Shown here piece by piece: positions 28,282 to 38,266 of a stretch of 64,000 nt of DNA. The notes beneath the pieces were generated by a model. That model was not told where the DNA came from. It did not search any database and worked only from the letters and a program-made list of their open reading frames with translations. A program made the translations under genes and the position numbers. The stretch comes from Enterobacter oligotrophicus (GTDB taxonomy: Bacteria > Pseudomonadota > Gammaproteobacteria > Enterobacterales > Enterobacteriaceae). Each line of letters begins with the position of its first letter. Within the stretch, counting starts at the first letter, position 1. The stretch covers positions 3,162,001-3,226,000 of the forward strand of contig NZ_AP019007.1 of assembly GCF_009176645.1 (NCBI RefSeq). Reading direction: 5' to 3'.

Positions 28282-29514
28282 ATGTCATCATTTGACTACA
28301 TCAAAACCGCAATCCGCCAGAAAGGCTGCACGCTGCAGCAGGTAGCGGACGCCAGCGGTATGACCAAAGGCTACCTTAGCCAACTGCTGAACGCCAAAAT
28401 CAAAAGCCCCAGCGCGCAGAAGCTGGAAGCATTACACCGCTTTCTGGGGCTTGAATTCCCGCGTATGCAAAAGAACATCGGCGTGGTGTTCGGCAAGTTT
28501 TATCCGTTGCATACCGGGCACATCTATCTGATCCAGCGCGCCTGTAGCCAGGTCGACGAGTTGCACATCATCATGGGTTACGATGAAACCCGTGACCGCC
28601 AGCTGTTTGAAGACAGCGCCATGTCGCAGCAACCTACGGTGCCGGACCGTCTGCGCTGGCTGCTTCAGACGTTTAAATATCAGAAAAACATTCGTATTCA
28701 TGCCTTTAACGAAGAGGGGATGGAACCGTATCCGCACGGCTGGGATGTATGGAGCAACGGCGTCAAAGCCTTTATGGAAGAGAAGGGCATTACCCCGAAC
28801 TGGATCTACACCTCCGAAGAGTCCGATGCGCCGCAGTTCCGCGAGCATCTGGGCATCGAGACGGTGCTGATCGATCCGAAACGCACCTTCATGAACATCA
28901 GCGGGGCGCAGATCCGCGAAAACCCGTTCCGCTACTGGGATTACATCCCCACTGAAGTAAAGCCGTTCTTTGTGCGCACGGTGGCGATTCTGGGCGGTGA
29001 GTCGAGCGGCAAATCAACCCTCGTCAACAAGCTGGCAAATATCTTCAATACCACCAGCGCGTGGGAGTACGGACGCGATTATGTCTTCTCGCATCTCGGC
29101 GGCGATGAGATGGCGTTGCAGTATTCCGATTACGATAAAATCGCCCTCGGCCATGCCCAGTACATTGATTTTGCGGTGAAATATGCCAACAAGGTGGCGT
29201 TTATTGACACCGATTTCGTCACCACTCAGGCGTTCTGTAAAAAGTACGAAGGACGCGAACATCCGTTTGTGCAGGCGCTGATTGACGAATACCGCTTCGA
29301 CCTGGTGATCCTGCTGGAAAACAACACGCCGTGGGTAGCCGATGGGATGCGCAGCCTCGGCAGTTCGGTGGACAGGAAAGAGTTCCAGACCATGCTGGTG
29401 GAGATGCTTAACGAGAATAACGTTGAGTTCGTGCATGTGGAGGAGTCGGATTACGACTCCCGTTTCCTGCGCTGCGTCGAGCTGGTGAAGGAGATGATGG
29501 GGGAGCAGGGGTAA
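28282..29514 (+). CDS. nadR: NAD biosynthesis regulator and NMN adenylyltransferase/ribosylnicotinamide kinase NadR
   Basis: A three-function protein. The N-terminal helix-turn-helix (about residues 1-60, with LQQVADASGMTKGYLSQLL) represses NAD-synthesis genes. The central nucleotidyltransferase domain starts at GKFYPLHTGHIYLI near residue 70. The C-terminal kinase domain has the P-loop GGESSGKSTL near residue 238. The 410-residue length equals E. coli. A strong GCAGGAGG site precedes the ATG, 35 bases after radA. Confidence 0.97.
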   Translation: MSSFDYIKTAIRQKGCTLQQVADASGMTKGYLSQLLNAKIKSPSAQKLEALHRFLGLEFPRMQKNIGVVFGKFYPLHTGHIYLIQRACSQVDELHIIMGYDETRDRQLFEDSAMSQQPTVPDRLRWLLQTFKYQKNIRIHAFNEEGMEPYPHGWDVWSNGVKAFMEEKGITPNWIYTSEESDAPQFREHLGIETVLIDPKRTFMNISGAQIRENPFRYWDYIPTEVKPFFVRTVAILGGESSGKSTLVNKLANIFNTTSAWEYGRDYVFSHLGGDEMALQYSDYDKIALGHAQYIDFAVKYANKVAFIDTDFVTTQAFCKKYEGREHPFVQALIDEYRFDLVILLENNTPWVADGMRSLGSSVDRKEFQTMLVEMLNENNVEFVHVEESDYDSRFLRCVELVKEMMGEQG

Positions 29515-29519
29515 TTCTT

Positions 29520-29617
29520 ACCCCTCACCCTAACCCTCTCCCCAGAGGGGAGAGGGGATTGCACGGAGCTGTCTTTTCACCCTCGCCCCTTTGGGGAGAG
29601 GGCCGGGGTGAGGGGAT
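29520..29617. repeat. Pair of CCCTCTCCCC-type palindromes in inverted arrangement
   Basis: Unit 1 (29520-29557) carries CCCTCTCCCC...GGGGAGAGGGG and unit 2 (29578-29617) carries CGCCCCTTTGGGGAGAGGG. The outer ends, CCCCTCACCC and GGGGTGAGGGG, are also inverted repeats, so the 98-base segment can fold as nested hairpins. It separates nadR from the convergent dehydrogenase gene and may stop or stabilise both transcripts. It belongs to the same family as 16673-16706. Confidence 0.8.
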
Positions 29618-29623
29618 AAAACC

Positions 29624-30625
29624 TCAATACTCAACCACTACTTTCCCGCGCATATGCCCTTCCAGCACCTTACGGTGCGCTTCAGTAATGTTTTCCACGC
29701 TCAGCCCGTACAGCGTTTCGCTAAGCGAGCTTTCCACCACGCCATTTTCCACCAGCTTTGCCACTTCATTTAAAATCTCCCCCTGACGCGTCATGTCAGC
29801 AGTCTGGTACATGCTGCGGGTGAACATAAACTCCCAGTGCAGCGCGGCAGATTTGGATTTCAGCTTGCTTTGATCCAGCGGATGCTCATTCTCAACGATA
29901 GTGCAGATATGCCCCTGTGGTGCGATTAGCTCGCTGACGGCATCCCAGTGGCCGTCTGTGTCGTTGAGGATGAAGATATAATCCACAACGGCGATCCCCT
30001 GTTTTGCCAGTTCACCCTTCAGATCGCGGTAGTTCACCACCAGATCCGCACCGCGATCGCGACACCACTGAGCAGAATCTTCCCGCGATGCGGTGGCGAT
30101 CACTTTCACCTGACTGTTGTGCTTCGCAAACGGGATCGCCAGCGATCCCACCCCACCCGCACCGCCGATGATCAGCAGCGTGTTGTCCGATCCGGCATTC
30201 TGAATGTTCAGCCGTTCAAACAACCCTTCCCAGGCGGTAAGCGCCGTTAATGGCAATGCAGCAGCGGCGGCCCAGCCGAGGTTTGCGGGTTTATGTCCGA
30301 CGATGCGGGCATCAATCAACTGGTGTGTGGCATTGCTGCCAGGACGGGTGATATCGCCCGCGTACCACACTTCATCCCCCGCGTTGAATCCGGTCACGCT
30401 GGCTCCAGTGGCTTTGACAATACCGCTGGCATCCCAGCCGAGAATGCGCGGATCTTTCAGCCCGTTTCTGGCGAGCCCGGCGTGTACTTTGGTATCTACC
30501 GGATTAACAGAGACGGCTTTCACCTCCACCAGCAGATCGTGCTCGCCAGGCTGTGGCATCGGCTGAGTGATTTCAACAAAAGTGACGGGATCAGCAGGGT
30601 TAACGGCAATGGCTTTAACTGACAT
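29624..30625 (-). CDS. Zinc-type alcohol dehydrogenase/quinone oxidoreductase family protein
   Basis: A 333-residue medium-chain dehydrogenase/reductase. The N-terminal GroES-like domain (residues 1-130) includes SVNPVDTKVHAG and GWDASGIV. The Rossmann domain has the NADPH-binding motif IIGGAGGVGSLAI near residue 155. The structural-zinc cysteine cluster is absent, so it is more like quinone oxidoreductases despite the usual zinc-binding annotation. Substrate unknown. It is divergently paired with a LysR gene, suggesting an aldehyde or quinone stress module. E. coli lacks it at this position. Confidence 0.85.
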   Translation of the reverse strand: MSVKAIAVNPADPVTFVEITQPMPQPGEHDLLVEVKAVSVNPVDTKVHAGLARNGLKDPRILGWDASGIVKATGASVTGFNAGDEVWYAGDITRPGSNATHQLIDARIVGHKPANLGWAAAAALPLTALTAWEGLFERLNIQNAGSDNTLLIIGGAGGVGSLAIPFAKHNSQVKVIATASREDSAQWCRDRGADLVVNYRDLKGELAKQGIAVVDYIFILNDTDGHWDAVSELIAPQGHICTIVENEHPLDQSKLKSKSAALHWEFMFTRSMYQTADMTRQGEILNEVAKLVENGVVESSLSETLYGLSVENITEAHRKVLEGHMRGKVVVEY

Positions 30626-30703
30626 AGGGTGCTCCTCAATGGAATGCGTTTTGTTGAGGCTAGTCTATTAAGTGGTCAGCTGCATGATAAGATGGACAAT
30701 CAG

Positions 30704-30716
30704 GAACAAAGTGTTC
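30704..30716. promoter_or_regulatory. Candidate LysR-regulator operator
   Basis: GAACA-AAG-TGTTC is an inverted repeat in the 108-base gap between the divergent dehydrogenase and LysR genes, 18 bases before the LysR start. LysR proteins commonly bind such dyads in shared promoters. This is an inference from position and symmetry. Confidence 0.5.
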
Positions 30717-30733
30717 GTACAGGATGAACAATC

Positions 30734-31633
30734 ATGTTTAAACAGCTTCAGGATATGGCGCTGTTTGCGCTGGTGGCGGAGATGGGCAGCTTTACCGCGG
30801 CTGCGCAGAAGGCCGATTTGCCGAAATCCAGCGTCAGCCAGCGTATCAGCCAGCTTGAGCAGCAGGTGGGGCTACGGTTGCTCAATCGCACCACGCGCAG
30901 GCTCAATCTGACCTTTGCAGGTGAACATTATCTGGTGCACTGCCGGGAGATGCTGGCGGCTAGCGAACGGGCGGAGTACGCCATTCAACGCCTGCGTGAC
31001 AATCCCAGTGGACGGCTTCGTATCACCTGTCCGGCAGGGATTGGCGCGACGCTACTGGCGCACCTGAATGCGGAATTTCAGCATCGTTATCCGGATGTTT
31101 CGCTTGATGTCTCAATTTCTGACGACGTGCTGGATCTGGTCGAATCCGGTTTTGACGTGGCCCTGCGCACCGGCAAGCCGCAGGACTCCTCGCTGATTGG
31201 CCGCATGATCGGCCACTGCCCGCGCTACATGCTGGCCTCGCCGGACTACCTCGCGCGCAGAGCGCCGCTGACGCATCCTCGTCAGCTGGTAGAGCACCGC
31301 TGCATTACCCACAAAGCCTGGTCAGAGTGGCTGCTGCAAAGTGACAGCGGGGATTACCGCTATCTGCCGGATAACGCCCATCTGACGGATAACCTGGTGT
31401 ACGCCCGTGAGTGTGCGATTGCCGGAGCCGGTATTACGTTGTTACCTGCATTCCTGCTGGAAGATAAGATTGAAAAGGGGACGCTGGTGCAAGTGCTGCC
31501 GGAGTGGAATGTTGAGGGAAACGATCTCTGGCTGGCTTACCCGAGCCGCAAGTTGAACTCGCCTGCGCTGATGAGCTATATCGAGTTTGCCATGCAGTTT
31601 GATGAGGTGAAGCGGTATTACGTGGGCAAATAA
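30734..31633 (+). CDS. LysR-family transcriptional regulator
   Basis: A 299-residue protein. The N-terminal winged helix-turn-helix (about residues 1-60) includes GSFTAAAQKADLPKSSVSQRIS, and a periplasmic-binding-protein-like effector domain covers about residues 90-295. The proline- and lysine-containing recognition helix (LPKSSVSQRI) is typical of the CrgA/AaeR/DmlR-like branch. It is divergent from the dehydrogenase gene and is the obvious candidate regulator of it. Effector unknown. Confidence 0.9.
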   Translation: MFKQLQDMALFALVAEMGSFTAAAQKADLPKSSVSQRISQLEQQVGLRLLNRTTRRLNLTFAGEHYLVHCREMLAASERAEYAIQRLRDNPSGRLRITCPAGIGATLLAHLNAEFQHRYPDVSLDVSISDDVLDLVESGFDVALRTGKPQDSSLIGRMIGHCPRYMLASPDYLARRAPLTHPRQLVEHRCITHKAWSEWLLQSDSGDYRYLPDNAHLTDNLVYARECAIAGAGITLLPAFLLEDKIEKGTLVQVLPEWNVEGNDLWLAYPSRKLNSPALMSYIEFAMQFDEVKRYYVGK

Positions 31634-31637
31634 GAAA

Positions 31638-31715
31638 GCCGGGTGGCGCTTACGCTTACCCGGCCTACAAACAGCGCAGTACCGTAGGCCGGGTAAGGCG
31701 AAGCCGCCACCCGGC
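31638..31715. repeat. REP pair between the LysR gene and ettA
   Basis: Two REP units facing each other (31638-31664 and 31688-31715) between convergent genes. They are well conserved, with complete CCGGGT...ACCCGG arms. Confidence 0.9.
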
Positions 31716-31725
31716 ACTCAGGCAC

Positions 31726-33393
31726 TTATTTTGCTATGCGCTTGTACTTAATACGCTTCGGCTCCAGCGCGTCTGCGCCCAGCGTGCGTTTCTTGTACTC
31801 TTCGTATTCGGTGAAGTTACCTTCGAAGAACTCCACTTTACCTTCGTCCTGGTAGTCCAGAATGTGGGTCGCGATACGGTCAAGGAACCAGCGGTCGTGC
31901 GAGATAACCATTGCGCAGCCTGGGAATTCCAGCAGGGCGTTTTCCAGTGCGCGCAGGGTTTCGATGTCGAGGTCGTTGGTAGGTTCATCGAGCAGCAGAA
32001 CGTTACCGCCAACCTGCAGCAGTTTCGCCAGGTGCAGACGACCACGCTCACCGCCGGACAGCTCGCCCACGCGTTTGCCCTGGTCGGTGCCTTTGAAGTT
32101 AAAGCGGCCAACGTAAGCACGGCTTGGCATCTCGGTGTTGCCGATACGCATGATATCCAGACCGCCGGAGACTTCTTCCCACACGGTTTTGCTGTTATCC
32201 ATCGCGTCGCGGAACTGGTCAACGGAGGCCAGCTTCACGGTTTCACCCAGGGTGATAGAGCCGCTGTCAGGCTGTTCCTGGCCGGACATCATGCGGAACA
32301 GAGTGGATTTACCCGCGCCGTTCGGGCCGATGATGCCGACGATGGCACCTTTCGGTACGGAGAAGGTCAGGTCGTCGATCAGCAGGCGGTCGCCGTAAGA
32401 CTTACGCAGGTTGCTGACTTCAACCACTTTATCCCCCAGACGTGCTCCAGGCGGAATAAACAGTTCGTTGGTTTCGTTACGTTTCTGGTATTCGGTATTG
32501 TTCAGCTCTTCGAAGCGTGCCAGACGGGCTTTACCCTTAGACTGACGGCCTTTTGCACCCTGACGAACCCACTCCAGCTCTTTCTCAATCGACTTACGAC
32601 GCGCCGCTTCCTGAGAGGCTTCCTGCGCCAGACGCTGATCTTTCTGCTCCAGCCAGGAAGAGTAGTTACCTTCCCACGGAATCCCTTCACCGCGGTCTAG
32701 CTCCAGTATCCAGCCAGCGACGTTGTCGAGGAAGTAACGGTCGTGGGTGATTGCCACCACGGTGCCTTCGAAGTCGTGCAGGAAGCGTTCCAGCCAGGCC
32801 ACGGATTCTGCATCCAGGTGGTTAGTCGGTTCGTCGAGCAGCAGCATGTCTGGTTTTTCCAGCAGCAGACGGCACAGCGCCACGCGACGGCGTTCACCAC
32901 CGGAGAGGTTTGCGATTTTCGCATCCCAGTCTGGCAGACGCAGGGCGTCAGCCGCGCGCTCCAGCTGCACGTTCAGGTTGTGACCGTCGTGTGCCTGGAT
33001 AATCTCTTCATATTTGCCTTGCTGAGCGGCCAGTTTGTCGAAGTCCGCGTCCGGCTCGGCGTATTTGGCATACACTTCATCCAGACCTTTCAGCGCGTTA
33101 ACCACTTCAGAAACCGCTTCTTCGACGGACTCACGCACGGTGTGTTCCGGGTTCAGCTGCGGTTCCTGCGGCAGGTAACCAATTTTGATGCCAGGCTGCG
33201 GACGGGCTTCACCTTCGATGTCTGTATCGATGCCGGCCATGATGCGCAGCAGGGTGGACTTACCGGCACCGTTGAGACCCAGAACACCGATTTTTGCGCC
33301 AGGGAAGAAGCTCAGCGAGATATTTTTAAGAATATGACGTTTCGGCGGAACCACTTTGCCGACACGATGCATGGTATAAACGAATTGAGCCAC
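31726..33393 (-). CDS. ettA: Energy-dependent translational throttle protein EttA
   Basis: An ABC-F ATPase that binds the ribosomal E site and gates the first elongation step according to the ATP/ADP ratio. It has two tandem nucleotide-binding domains and no membrane segments. Walker A motifs are LNGAGKST and GPNGAGKST; signature motifs are LSGGERRRVA and LSGGERGRLH, and LLLDEPTNHLD is present. The linker between the domains is arginine- and lysine-rich, as in the P-site interaction motif. The 555 residues equal E. coli. Confidence 0.97.
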   Translation of the reverse strand: MAQFVYTMHRVGKVVPPKRHILKNISLSFFPGAKIGVLGLNGAGKSTLLRIMAGIDTDIEGEARPQPGIKIGYLPQEPQLNPEHTVRESVEEAVSEVVNALKGLDEVYAKYAEPDADFDKLAAQQGKYEEIIQAHDGHNLNVQLERAADALRLPDWDAKIANLSGGERRRVALCRLLLEKPDMLLLDEPTNHLDAESVAWLERFLHDFEGTVVAITHDRYFLDNVAGWILELDRGEGIPWEGNYSSWLEQKDQRLAQEASQEAARRKSIEKELEWVRQGAKGRQSKGKARLARFEELNNTEYQKRNETNELFIPPGARLGDKVVEVSNLRKSYGDRLLIDDLTFSVPKGAIVGIIGPNGAGKSTLFRMMSGQEQPDSGSITLGETVKLASVDQFRDAMDNSKTVWEEVSGGLDIMRIGNTEMPSRAYVGRFNFKGTDQGKRVGELSGGERGRLHLAKLLQVGGNVLLLDEPTNDLDIETLRALENALLEFPGCAMVISHDRWFLDRIATHILDYQDEGKVEFFEGNFTEYEEYKKRTLGADALEPKRIKYKRIAK

Positions 33394-33620
33394 GTTGGAC
33401 TTCGCCTCTTTTATCGTGATGAAAATAGTTAACAGCCCCGAAGTGTAGCCTTTTTCCTGCCCTAATCCCAGCCAGGAACGTCGGGAGTGTTAAAACGCGC
33501 AAGAAAGGTAAAAAAGTGTCCATGACGTGGCGCGTTGCCGGATGCCTGGTTAGCATAAGTTGATTAGACTTTGACGTGGCAAGACGCTGCAATTGACGAA
33601 AAAACAATGAGGAAGAGCTT

Positions 33621-35558
33621 GTGGAAAAAGCCAAACGGGTGGTCTGGCGTCTGCTGGCTGCCAGCGTATGCGTGATGGCGGTAAGCCAGGCGGCGCGTGC
33701 TGATTCACTGGACGAACAACGTAACCGCTACGCGCAAATCAAGCAGGCGTGGGACAACAAGCAGATGGATACCGTGCAGGCGCTGATGCCGACGCTGAAG
33801 GACTATCCACTGTATCCGTATCTGGAGTATCGCCAGATAACCGACGATCTGATGAACCAGCCGACGGTCACTGTTAATCATTTTATTCAGGCGAACCCGA
33901 CCCTGCCGCCAGCGCGAACCCTGCAGTCTCGTTTTGTGAATGAGCTGGCGCGCCGCGAAGACTGGCGCGGCCTGTTGGCCTTCAGTCCGGAAAAACCGGG
34001 CACCACCGAGGCGCAGTGTAATTACTACTATGCAAAATGGGCTACCGGTCAGCAGGATGAAGCCTGGGCGGGAGCGAAAGATCTGTGGCTGACGGGCAAA
34101 AGCCAACCCAATGCCTGTGATCCGCTCTTTGGCGCATGGCGCGCGTCCGGCAAGCAAGATCCGCTGGCCTACCTTGAACGTATTCGTCTGGCGATGAAGG
34201 CCGGGAATACGCGGCTGGTCACCGTGCTGGCGGGGCAAATGCCGCCGGATTATCAGACCATCTCAACGGCCGTTATCCAGCTGGCTAACGATCCGAATAC
34301 CGTGCTGACCTTTGCCCGCTCCACGGGCGCTACCGATTTCACCCGCCAGATGGCGGCAGTCGCCTTCTCCAGCGTGGCGCGTGACGATGTGGAAAACGCA
34401 CGGCTGATGATCCCGCAGCTGGTGCAGGCGCAGCAGCTCAATGACGATCAAACTCAGGAACTGCGCGATATTGTGGCGTGGCGGCTGATGGGCACGGATG
34501 TGACCGACGAACAGGCCCGCTGGCGTGACGATGCAATTATGCGTTCAAACTCGACTTCGCTGGTGGAACGTCGCGTGCGTATGGCACTCGGTACGGGCGA
34601 TCGTCGTGGGCTGAATACCTGGCTTGCGCGCCTGCCAATGGATGCCAAAGAGAAAGATGAATGGCGCTACTGGCAGGCCGATCTGCTGATGGAGCGGGGA
34701 CGCGAGGATGAAGCGAAAGAGATCCTCCATTCGCTGATGCAGCAGCGTGGGTTCTACCCGATGGCAGCAGCGCAACGGCTGGGTGAGGAGTACACTCTGA
34801 AGATCGACAAAGCGCCAGCCAACGCTAGCCCGGCGCTGACGCAGGGGCCCGAAATGGCGCGCGTGCGCGAGCTGATGTACTGGAACCTGGATAATACTGC
34901 GCGCAGCGAGTGGGCCAATCTGGTCACCAGCCGCACCACTGACGAGAAAGCCCAGCTTGCCCGCTACGCGTTTGATAACCACTGGTGGGATCTGAGCGTG
35001 CAGGCGACGATCGCCGGTAAGCTGTGGGATCACCTTGAGGAGCGTTTCCCGCTGGCTTACAACGATCTCTTCGGACGCTATACCCGCGGCAAAGATATCC
35101 CGCAAAGCTACGCCATGGCGATTGCCCGCCAGGAGAGTGCCTGGAACCCGAAAGTGCGTTCACCGGTGGGGGCCAGCGGTCTGATGCAAATTATGCCGGG
35201 TACGGCGACGCACACGGTGAAGATGTTTAATATTCCTGGTTACAGCAGCCCTTCGCAGCTTCTGGACCCGGACACCAACATCAACATTGGCACCAGCTAC
35301 CTGCAGTATGTTTATCAGCAGTTCGGCAATAACCGCATCTTCGCGTCGGCAGCGTATAACGCAGGGCCTGGTCGCGTGCGCACCTGGCTTGGCAACAGCG
35401 CCGGACGCATCGACGCGGTGGCGTTTGTCGAGAGCATTCCGTTTTCGGAAACGCGCGGCTATGTGAAGAACGTGCTGGCGTATGATGCCTACTATCGCTA
35501 CTTCATGGGGCAGAAAGATACCCTGATGAGTGATGCGGAGTGGCAGAGACGTTACTGA
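33621..35558 (+). CDS. slt: Soluble lytic murein transglycosylase Slt70
   Basis: A periplasmic exo-muramidase that cleaves peptidoglycan glycan strands, forming 1,6-anhydromuropeptides. The signal peptide (about residues 1-27) ends ARA before DSLDE. A long alpha-helical superhelix makes up the N-terminal two thirds, and the C-terminal lysozyme-like domain has the catalytic glutamate in [11 protein letters not shown], then [13 protein letters not shown] and AYNAGPGRV. The start is GTG at 33621, giving 645 residues, the E. coli length. Confidence 0.97.
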   Translation: MEKAKRVVWRLLAASVCVMAVSQAARADSLDEQRNRYAQIKQAWDNKQMDTVQALMPTLKDYPLYPYLEYRQITDDLMNQPTVTVNHFIQANPTLPPARTLQSRFVNELARREDWRGLLAFSPEKPGTTEAQCNYYYAKWATGQQDEAWAGAKDLWLTGKSQPNACDPLFGAWRASGKQDPLAYLERIRLAMKAGNTRLVTVLAGQMPPDYQTISTAVIQLANDPNTVLTFARSTGATDFTRQMAAVAFSSVARDDVENARLMIPQLVQAQQLNDDQTQELRDIVAWRLMGTDVTDEQARWRDDAIMRSNSTSLVERRVRMALGTGDRRGLNTWLARLPMDAKEKDEWRYWQADLLMERGREDEAKEILHSLMQQRGFYPMAAAQRLGEEYTLKIDKAPANASPALTQGPEMARVRELMYWNLDNTARSEWANLVTSRTTDEKAQLARYAFDNHWWDLSVQATIAGKLWDHLEERFPLAYNDLFGRYTRGKDIPQSYAMAIARQESAWNPKVRSPVGASGLMQIMPGTATHTVKMFNIPGYSSPSQLLDPDTNINIGTSYLQYVYQQFGNNRIFASAAYNAGPGRVRTWLGNSAGRIDAVAFVESIPFSETRGYVKNVLAYDAYYRYFMGQKDTLMSDAEWQRRY

Positions 35559-35579
35559 TCGGCGCGGGTTGTGTTATGC

Positions 35580-35599
35580 TGTACTCGCTAATGAGTACA
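35580..35599 (+). promoter_or_regulatory. Trp operator in the trpR promoter
   Basis: TGTACTC and GAGTACA form an inverted repeat around six bases, ending 14 bases before the trpR start. It matches the autoregulatory operator of E. coli trpR, so TrpR with tryptophan is expected to repress its own gene. Confidence 0.85.
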
Positions 35600-35613
35600 A
35601 GAGGCAGCATGAC

Positions 35614-35940
35614 ATGACCCAGCATTCCCCGTATTCCTCGGCAATGGCCGAACAACGCAATCAGGAGTGGCTTCGTTTTGTGGAGCTGCTCCGCCAGTCC
35701 TATGAACAGGATCTGCATTTACCGCTTTTGCAACTGATGCTGACGCCCGATGAGCGTGAAGCGCTGGGCACGCGCGTGCGGATCATTGAAGAGCTTCTGC
35801 GCGGTGAGATGAGCCAGCGTGAGCTGAAAAACGAGCTGGGCGCGGGGATCGCAACCATTACCCGCGGCTCGAACAGCCTGAAGTCTGCGCCGGTTGAGCT
35901 GCGCCAGTGGCTGGAAGCGGTATTGCTGAAAAATGCCTGA
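35614..35940 (+). CDS. trpR: Trp operon repressor TrpR
   Basis: A tryptophan-dependent repressor of trp, aroH, mtr and its own gene. The ATG at 35614 gives 108 residues, as in E. coli. The helix-turn-helix region [22 protein letters not shown] is conserved, as are tryptophan-binding residues near [12 protein letters not shown]. An in-frame extension upstream would cross the operator and is rejected. The stop codon lies inside the following REP. Confidence 0.96.
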   Translation: MTQHSPYSSAMAEQRNQEWLRFVELLRQSYEQDLHLPLLQLMLTPDEREALGTRVRIIEELLRGEMSQRELKNELGAGIATITRGSNSLKSAPVELRQWLEAVLLKNA

Positions 35941-35960
35941 TGGCGCTACGCTTATCAGGC
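35935..35960. repeat. REP element overlapping the trpR stop
   Basis: GCCTGATGGCG...TATCAGGC is a REP unit beginning three bases before the trpR stop codon and ending before the convergent yjjX stop. Confidence 0.8.
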
Positions 35961-35967
35961 CTACAAA

Positions 35968-36492
35968 TTACAATGACTCACCGTAAATCGCGTTATGGAA
36001 CGGGCTTAACGCCAGGATAACCGCCTGGTGGTAGACGCCAGAGCGCGTCAGCTTGCCTGCGGTAAAGACACCAATCGCCCCTTCTTTACGGCCAATCGCA
36101 TCAATGCCGGTGTACTGCGACATCACCGGCCCGAGTGCTTTACCCGCACGGACTTTGTTCAGGATGATCTCCGGCAGCGGCAGCGTGGCCGAGCGAGCTT
36201 CACCGCGCTGCTCGCGACTCTCGATAACGACCCAGCTAAAGGTCGCGCCTTCGTCGATTCCCGCTTCAATGGCTACCCAAAAGTCAGCATCTGGCGCAGC
36301 CGCTCTGGCATTCACCACGCGATTTCGTGCGCCAGTGCGCGTTTCCTCACTGCCAAACGGTTGTTCAGGAACGCCACTCTCGACGCCGATGGCGTCAATA
36401 TGGCACGATCCTTCGCCGAAGATCTCTTCAAATGCCCTTAGAATTGCCTGAATTTTGGCAGGATTAGTGGTAGCAGAGACAACATGGTGCAT
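35968..36492 (-). CDS. yjjX: Inosine/xanthosine triphosphatase YjjX
   Basis: Removes ITP and XTP, preventing their incorporation into nucleic acids. The ATG at 36492 gives 174 residues with the family opening [17 protein letters not shown], and [14 protein letters not shown] and SWVVIE motifs follow. A longer in-frame form starting at 36543 would overlap the divergent gpmB start and lacks conservation. The ribosome-binding site is weak. Confidence 0.93.
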   Translation of the reverse strand: MHHVVSATTNPAKIQAILRAFEEIFGEGSCHIDAIGVESGVPEQPFGSEETRTGARNRVVNARAAAPDADFWVAIEAGIDEGATFSWVVIESREQRGEARSATLPLPEIILNKVRAGKALGPVMSQYTGIDAIGRKEGAIGVFTAGKLTRSGVYHQAVILALSPFHNAIYGESL

Positions 36493-36541
36493 AATTAAGC
36501 TCGATTCAAAAAAACTCATCGCAGTATAACGGAAAAAAAGC

Positions 36542-37189
36542 ATGTTACAGGTATACCTTGTTCGCCACGGTGAAACGCAGTGGAACGCCGAGCGACGTAT
36601 TCAAGGCCAGTCAGACAGTCCTCTTACCGAAAAGGGCGTGCAGCAAGCGTGGCAGGTGGCGGAACGCGCCAGAACGCTGGGCATCACGCACGTCATCTCC
36701 AGTGATTTAGGTCGTACACAGCAGACGGCGCGCATCATCGCCGACGCCTGTGGCTGCGACGTGATCCTCGAACCGCGCCTGCGCGAACTGGATATGGGTG
36801 TGCTGGAAAAACGCCACATCGACACGCTGACGGAAACGGAAGAAGGCTGGCGTCGCACGCTGGTGAACGGTACAGAAGATGGCCGCATTCCTGAAGGTGA
36901 ATCCATGCAGGAGTTAAGCGTGCGTATGCATGCTGCGCTGGCCGAGTGTCTGAAGCTCCCGGCCGGTAGCCGTCCGCTGCTGGTGAGCCACGGTATCGCG
37001 CTGGGTTGCCTGGTAAGCACCATTCTGGGATTACCGGCTTATGCTGAGCGTCGCTTGCGTCTGCGCAACTGCTCAATTTCCCGTATCGATTATCAGGAAA
37101 GCGCGTGGCTGGCGTCTGGGTGGGTGGTGGAGATGGCAGGGGACATTTCGCATCTTGATGCCCCTGCGCTGGATGAACTGCAGCGTTAA
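36542..37189 (+). CDS. gpmB: Phosphoglycerate mutase-like phosphatase GpmB (YtjC)
   Basis: A histidine-phosphatase-superfamily enzyme of 215 residues. The phosphorylated histidine lies in [12 protein letters not shown] at residues 6-17, and the second catalytic histidine in LVSHGIALG near residue 150. The name reflects old homology; phosphatase rather than mutase activity is reported for the family. The last four bases overlap the end of convergent rob. Confidence 0.93.
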   Translation: MLQVYLVRHGETQWNAERRIQGQSDSPLTEKGVQQAWQVAERARTLGITHVISSDLGRTQQTARIIADACGCDVILEPRLRELDMGVLEKRHIDTLTETEEGWRRTLVNGTEDGRIPEGESMQELSVRMHAALAECLKLPAGSRPLLVSHGIALGCLVSTILGLPAYAERRLRLRNCSISRIDYQESAWLASGWVVEMAGDISHLDAPALDELQR

Positions 37190-38055
37190 CGACGTACCGG
37201 AATTAACAATTCCATCCGCAGATTGATTGGGCCTTCTTCCGGTTTTGCATCGCTTGCCGGGTAGTAGCGCTCAATATCCTGACCTTTACGGCGATTCAGA
37301 TTCAGCATTGGCATGCAGGTTCCGTAAACGGTCAGGATAAATTCCTGAACGCCCGTCCCCAGCCCTTCATACGAAAACATCACGTATTCGCCGCCTTCCA
37401 GCACGACCGGTTTCGAGCCCTGAATATAGCCATTCGCCATGTCTGGCGTGAGCGCGGTGGTGTAGAACACCTCCTGCTCATCGTCTTTTTCGTGGCTCGG
37501 ATGCGTTTCGTTCAGGCCATACAGCAAAGGTGGGATCGCTGGTGCATGGCTGAGAAAATCACGCCAGAACTGAACGCGCATTTGATGACGAAACTCGGAA
37601 ATTTGCTCCAGCGAGCAGGAATAACTCTGCGTCGTCCCGATAAGATGCGTTTCCGGCAGGGTGACCATTTCATATTTCGGCATCGCGAACTCGCCCAAAC
37701 GCAGCGGCGGACGGATACCATATGAGCTCCAGTCGGGCGAGCGGCGATACAGCGCTGGCGTTAACGAGAACTGTTTCTTAAAGGCACGGGTGAAGGTTTG
37801 CTGCGAATCGAAACGGTACTGCAGGGCAATATCCAGAATGGGACGCGCGGTCAGACGCAACGCCACAGCAGATTTTGACAGACGACGCGCGCGAATGTAG
37901 GCACCGATAGCATGACCGGTGACATCTTTGAACATCCTTTGCAGATGCCACTTGGAATAGCCTGCTTTTGCCGCCACATTATCCAGTGACAAAGGCTGAT
38001 CGAGATGACCTTCCAGCCAGGTTAGCAGGTCGCGAATAATTCCAGCCTGATCCAT
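37186..38055 (-). CDS. rob: Right-origin-binding protein Rob (AraC-family activator)
   Basis: A 289-residue regulator. The N-terminal AraC/XylS DNA-binding domain (residues 1-105, with VAAKAGYSKWHLQRMF) activates the mar/sox/rob regulon, including efflux genes. A GyrI-like effector-binding C-terminal domain follows. The length equals E. coli. The gene is divergent from creA across 211 bases. Confidence 0.96.
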   Translation of the reverse strand: MDQAGIIRDLLTWLEGHLDQPLSLDNVAAKAGYSKWHLQRMFKDVTGHAIGAYIRARRLSKSAVALRLTARPILDIALQYRFDSQQTFTRAFKKQFSLTPALYRRSPDWSSYGIRPPLRLGEFAMPKYEMVTLPETHLIGTTQSYSCSLEQISEFRHQMRVQFWRDFLSHAPAIPPLLYGLNETHPSHEKDDEQEVFYTTALTPDMANGYIQGSKPVVLEGGEYVMFSYEGLGTGVQEFILTVYGTCMPMLNLNRRKGQDIERYYPASDAKPEEGPINLRMELLIPVRR

Positions 38056-38266
38056 ATACTATCCTCATCCTTAAAACAGCAGGTGCCTGATAACAGGTTA
38101 GCGGATAATAGCATTTTTTGATGTTTTAGCATTCAGTGTTTTTTTTGCTCATTAATGCTTTTTGCAGTGCATTATGGGCGAATATATTCTAATCCTGTGA
38201 TCTTGCTACATTTTTGTCTAAAGTGTTGAATAATCGCCCAGTGCAATTTTAAAGAATGGTAACAAT

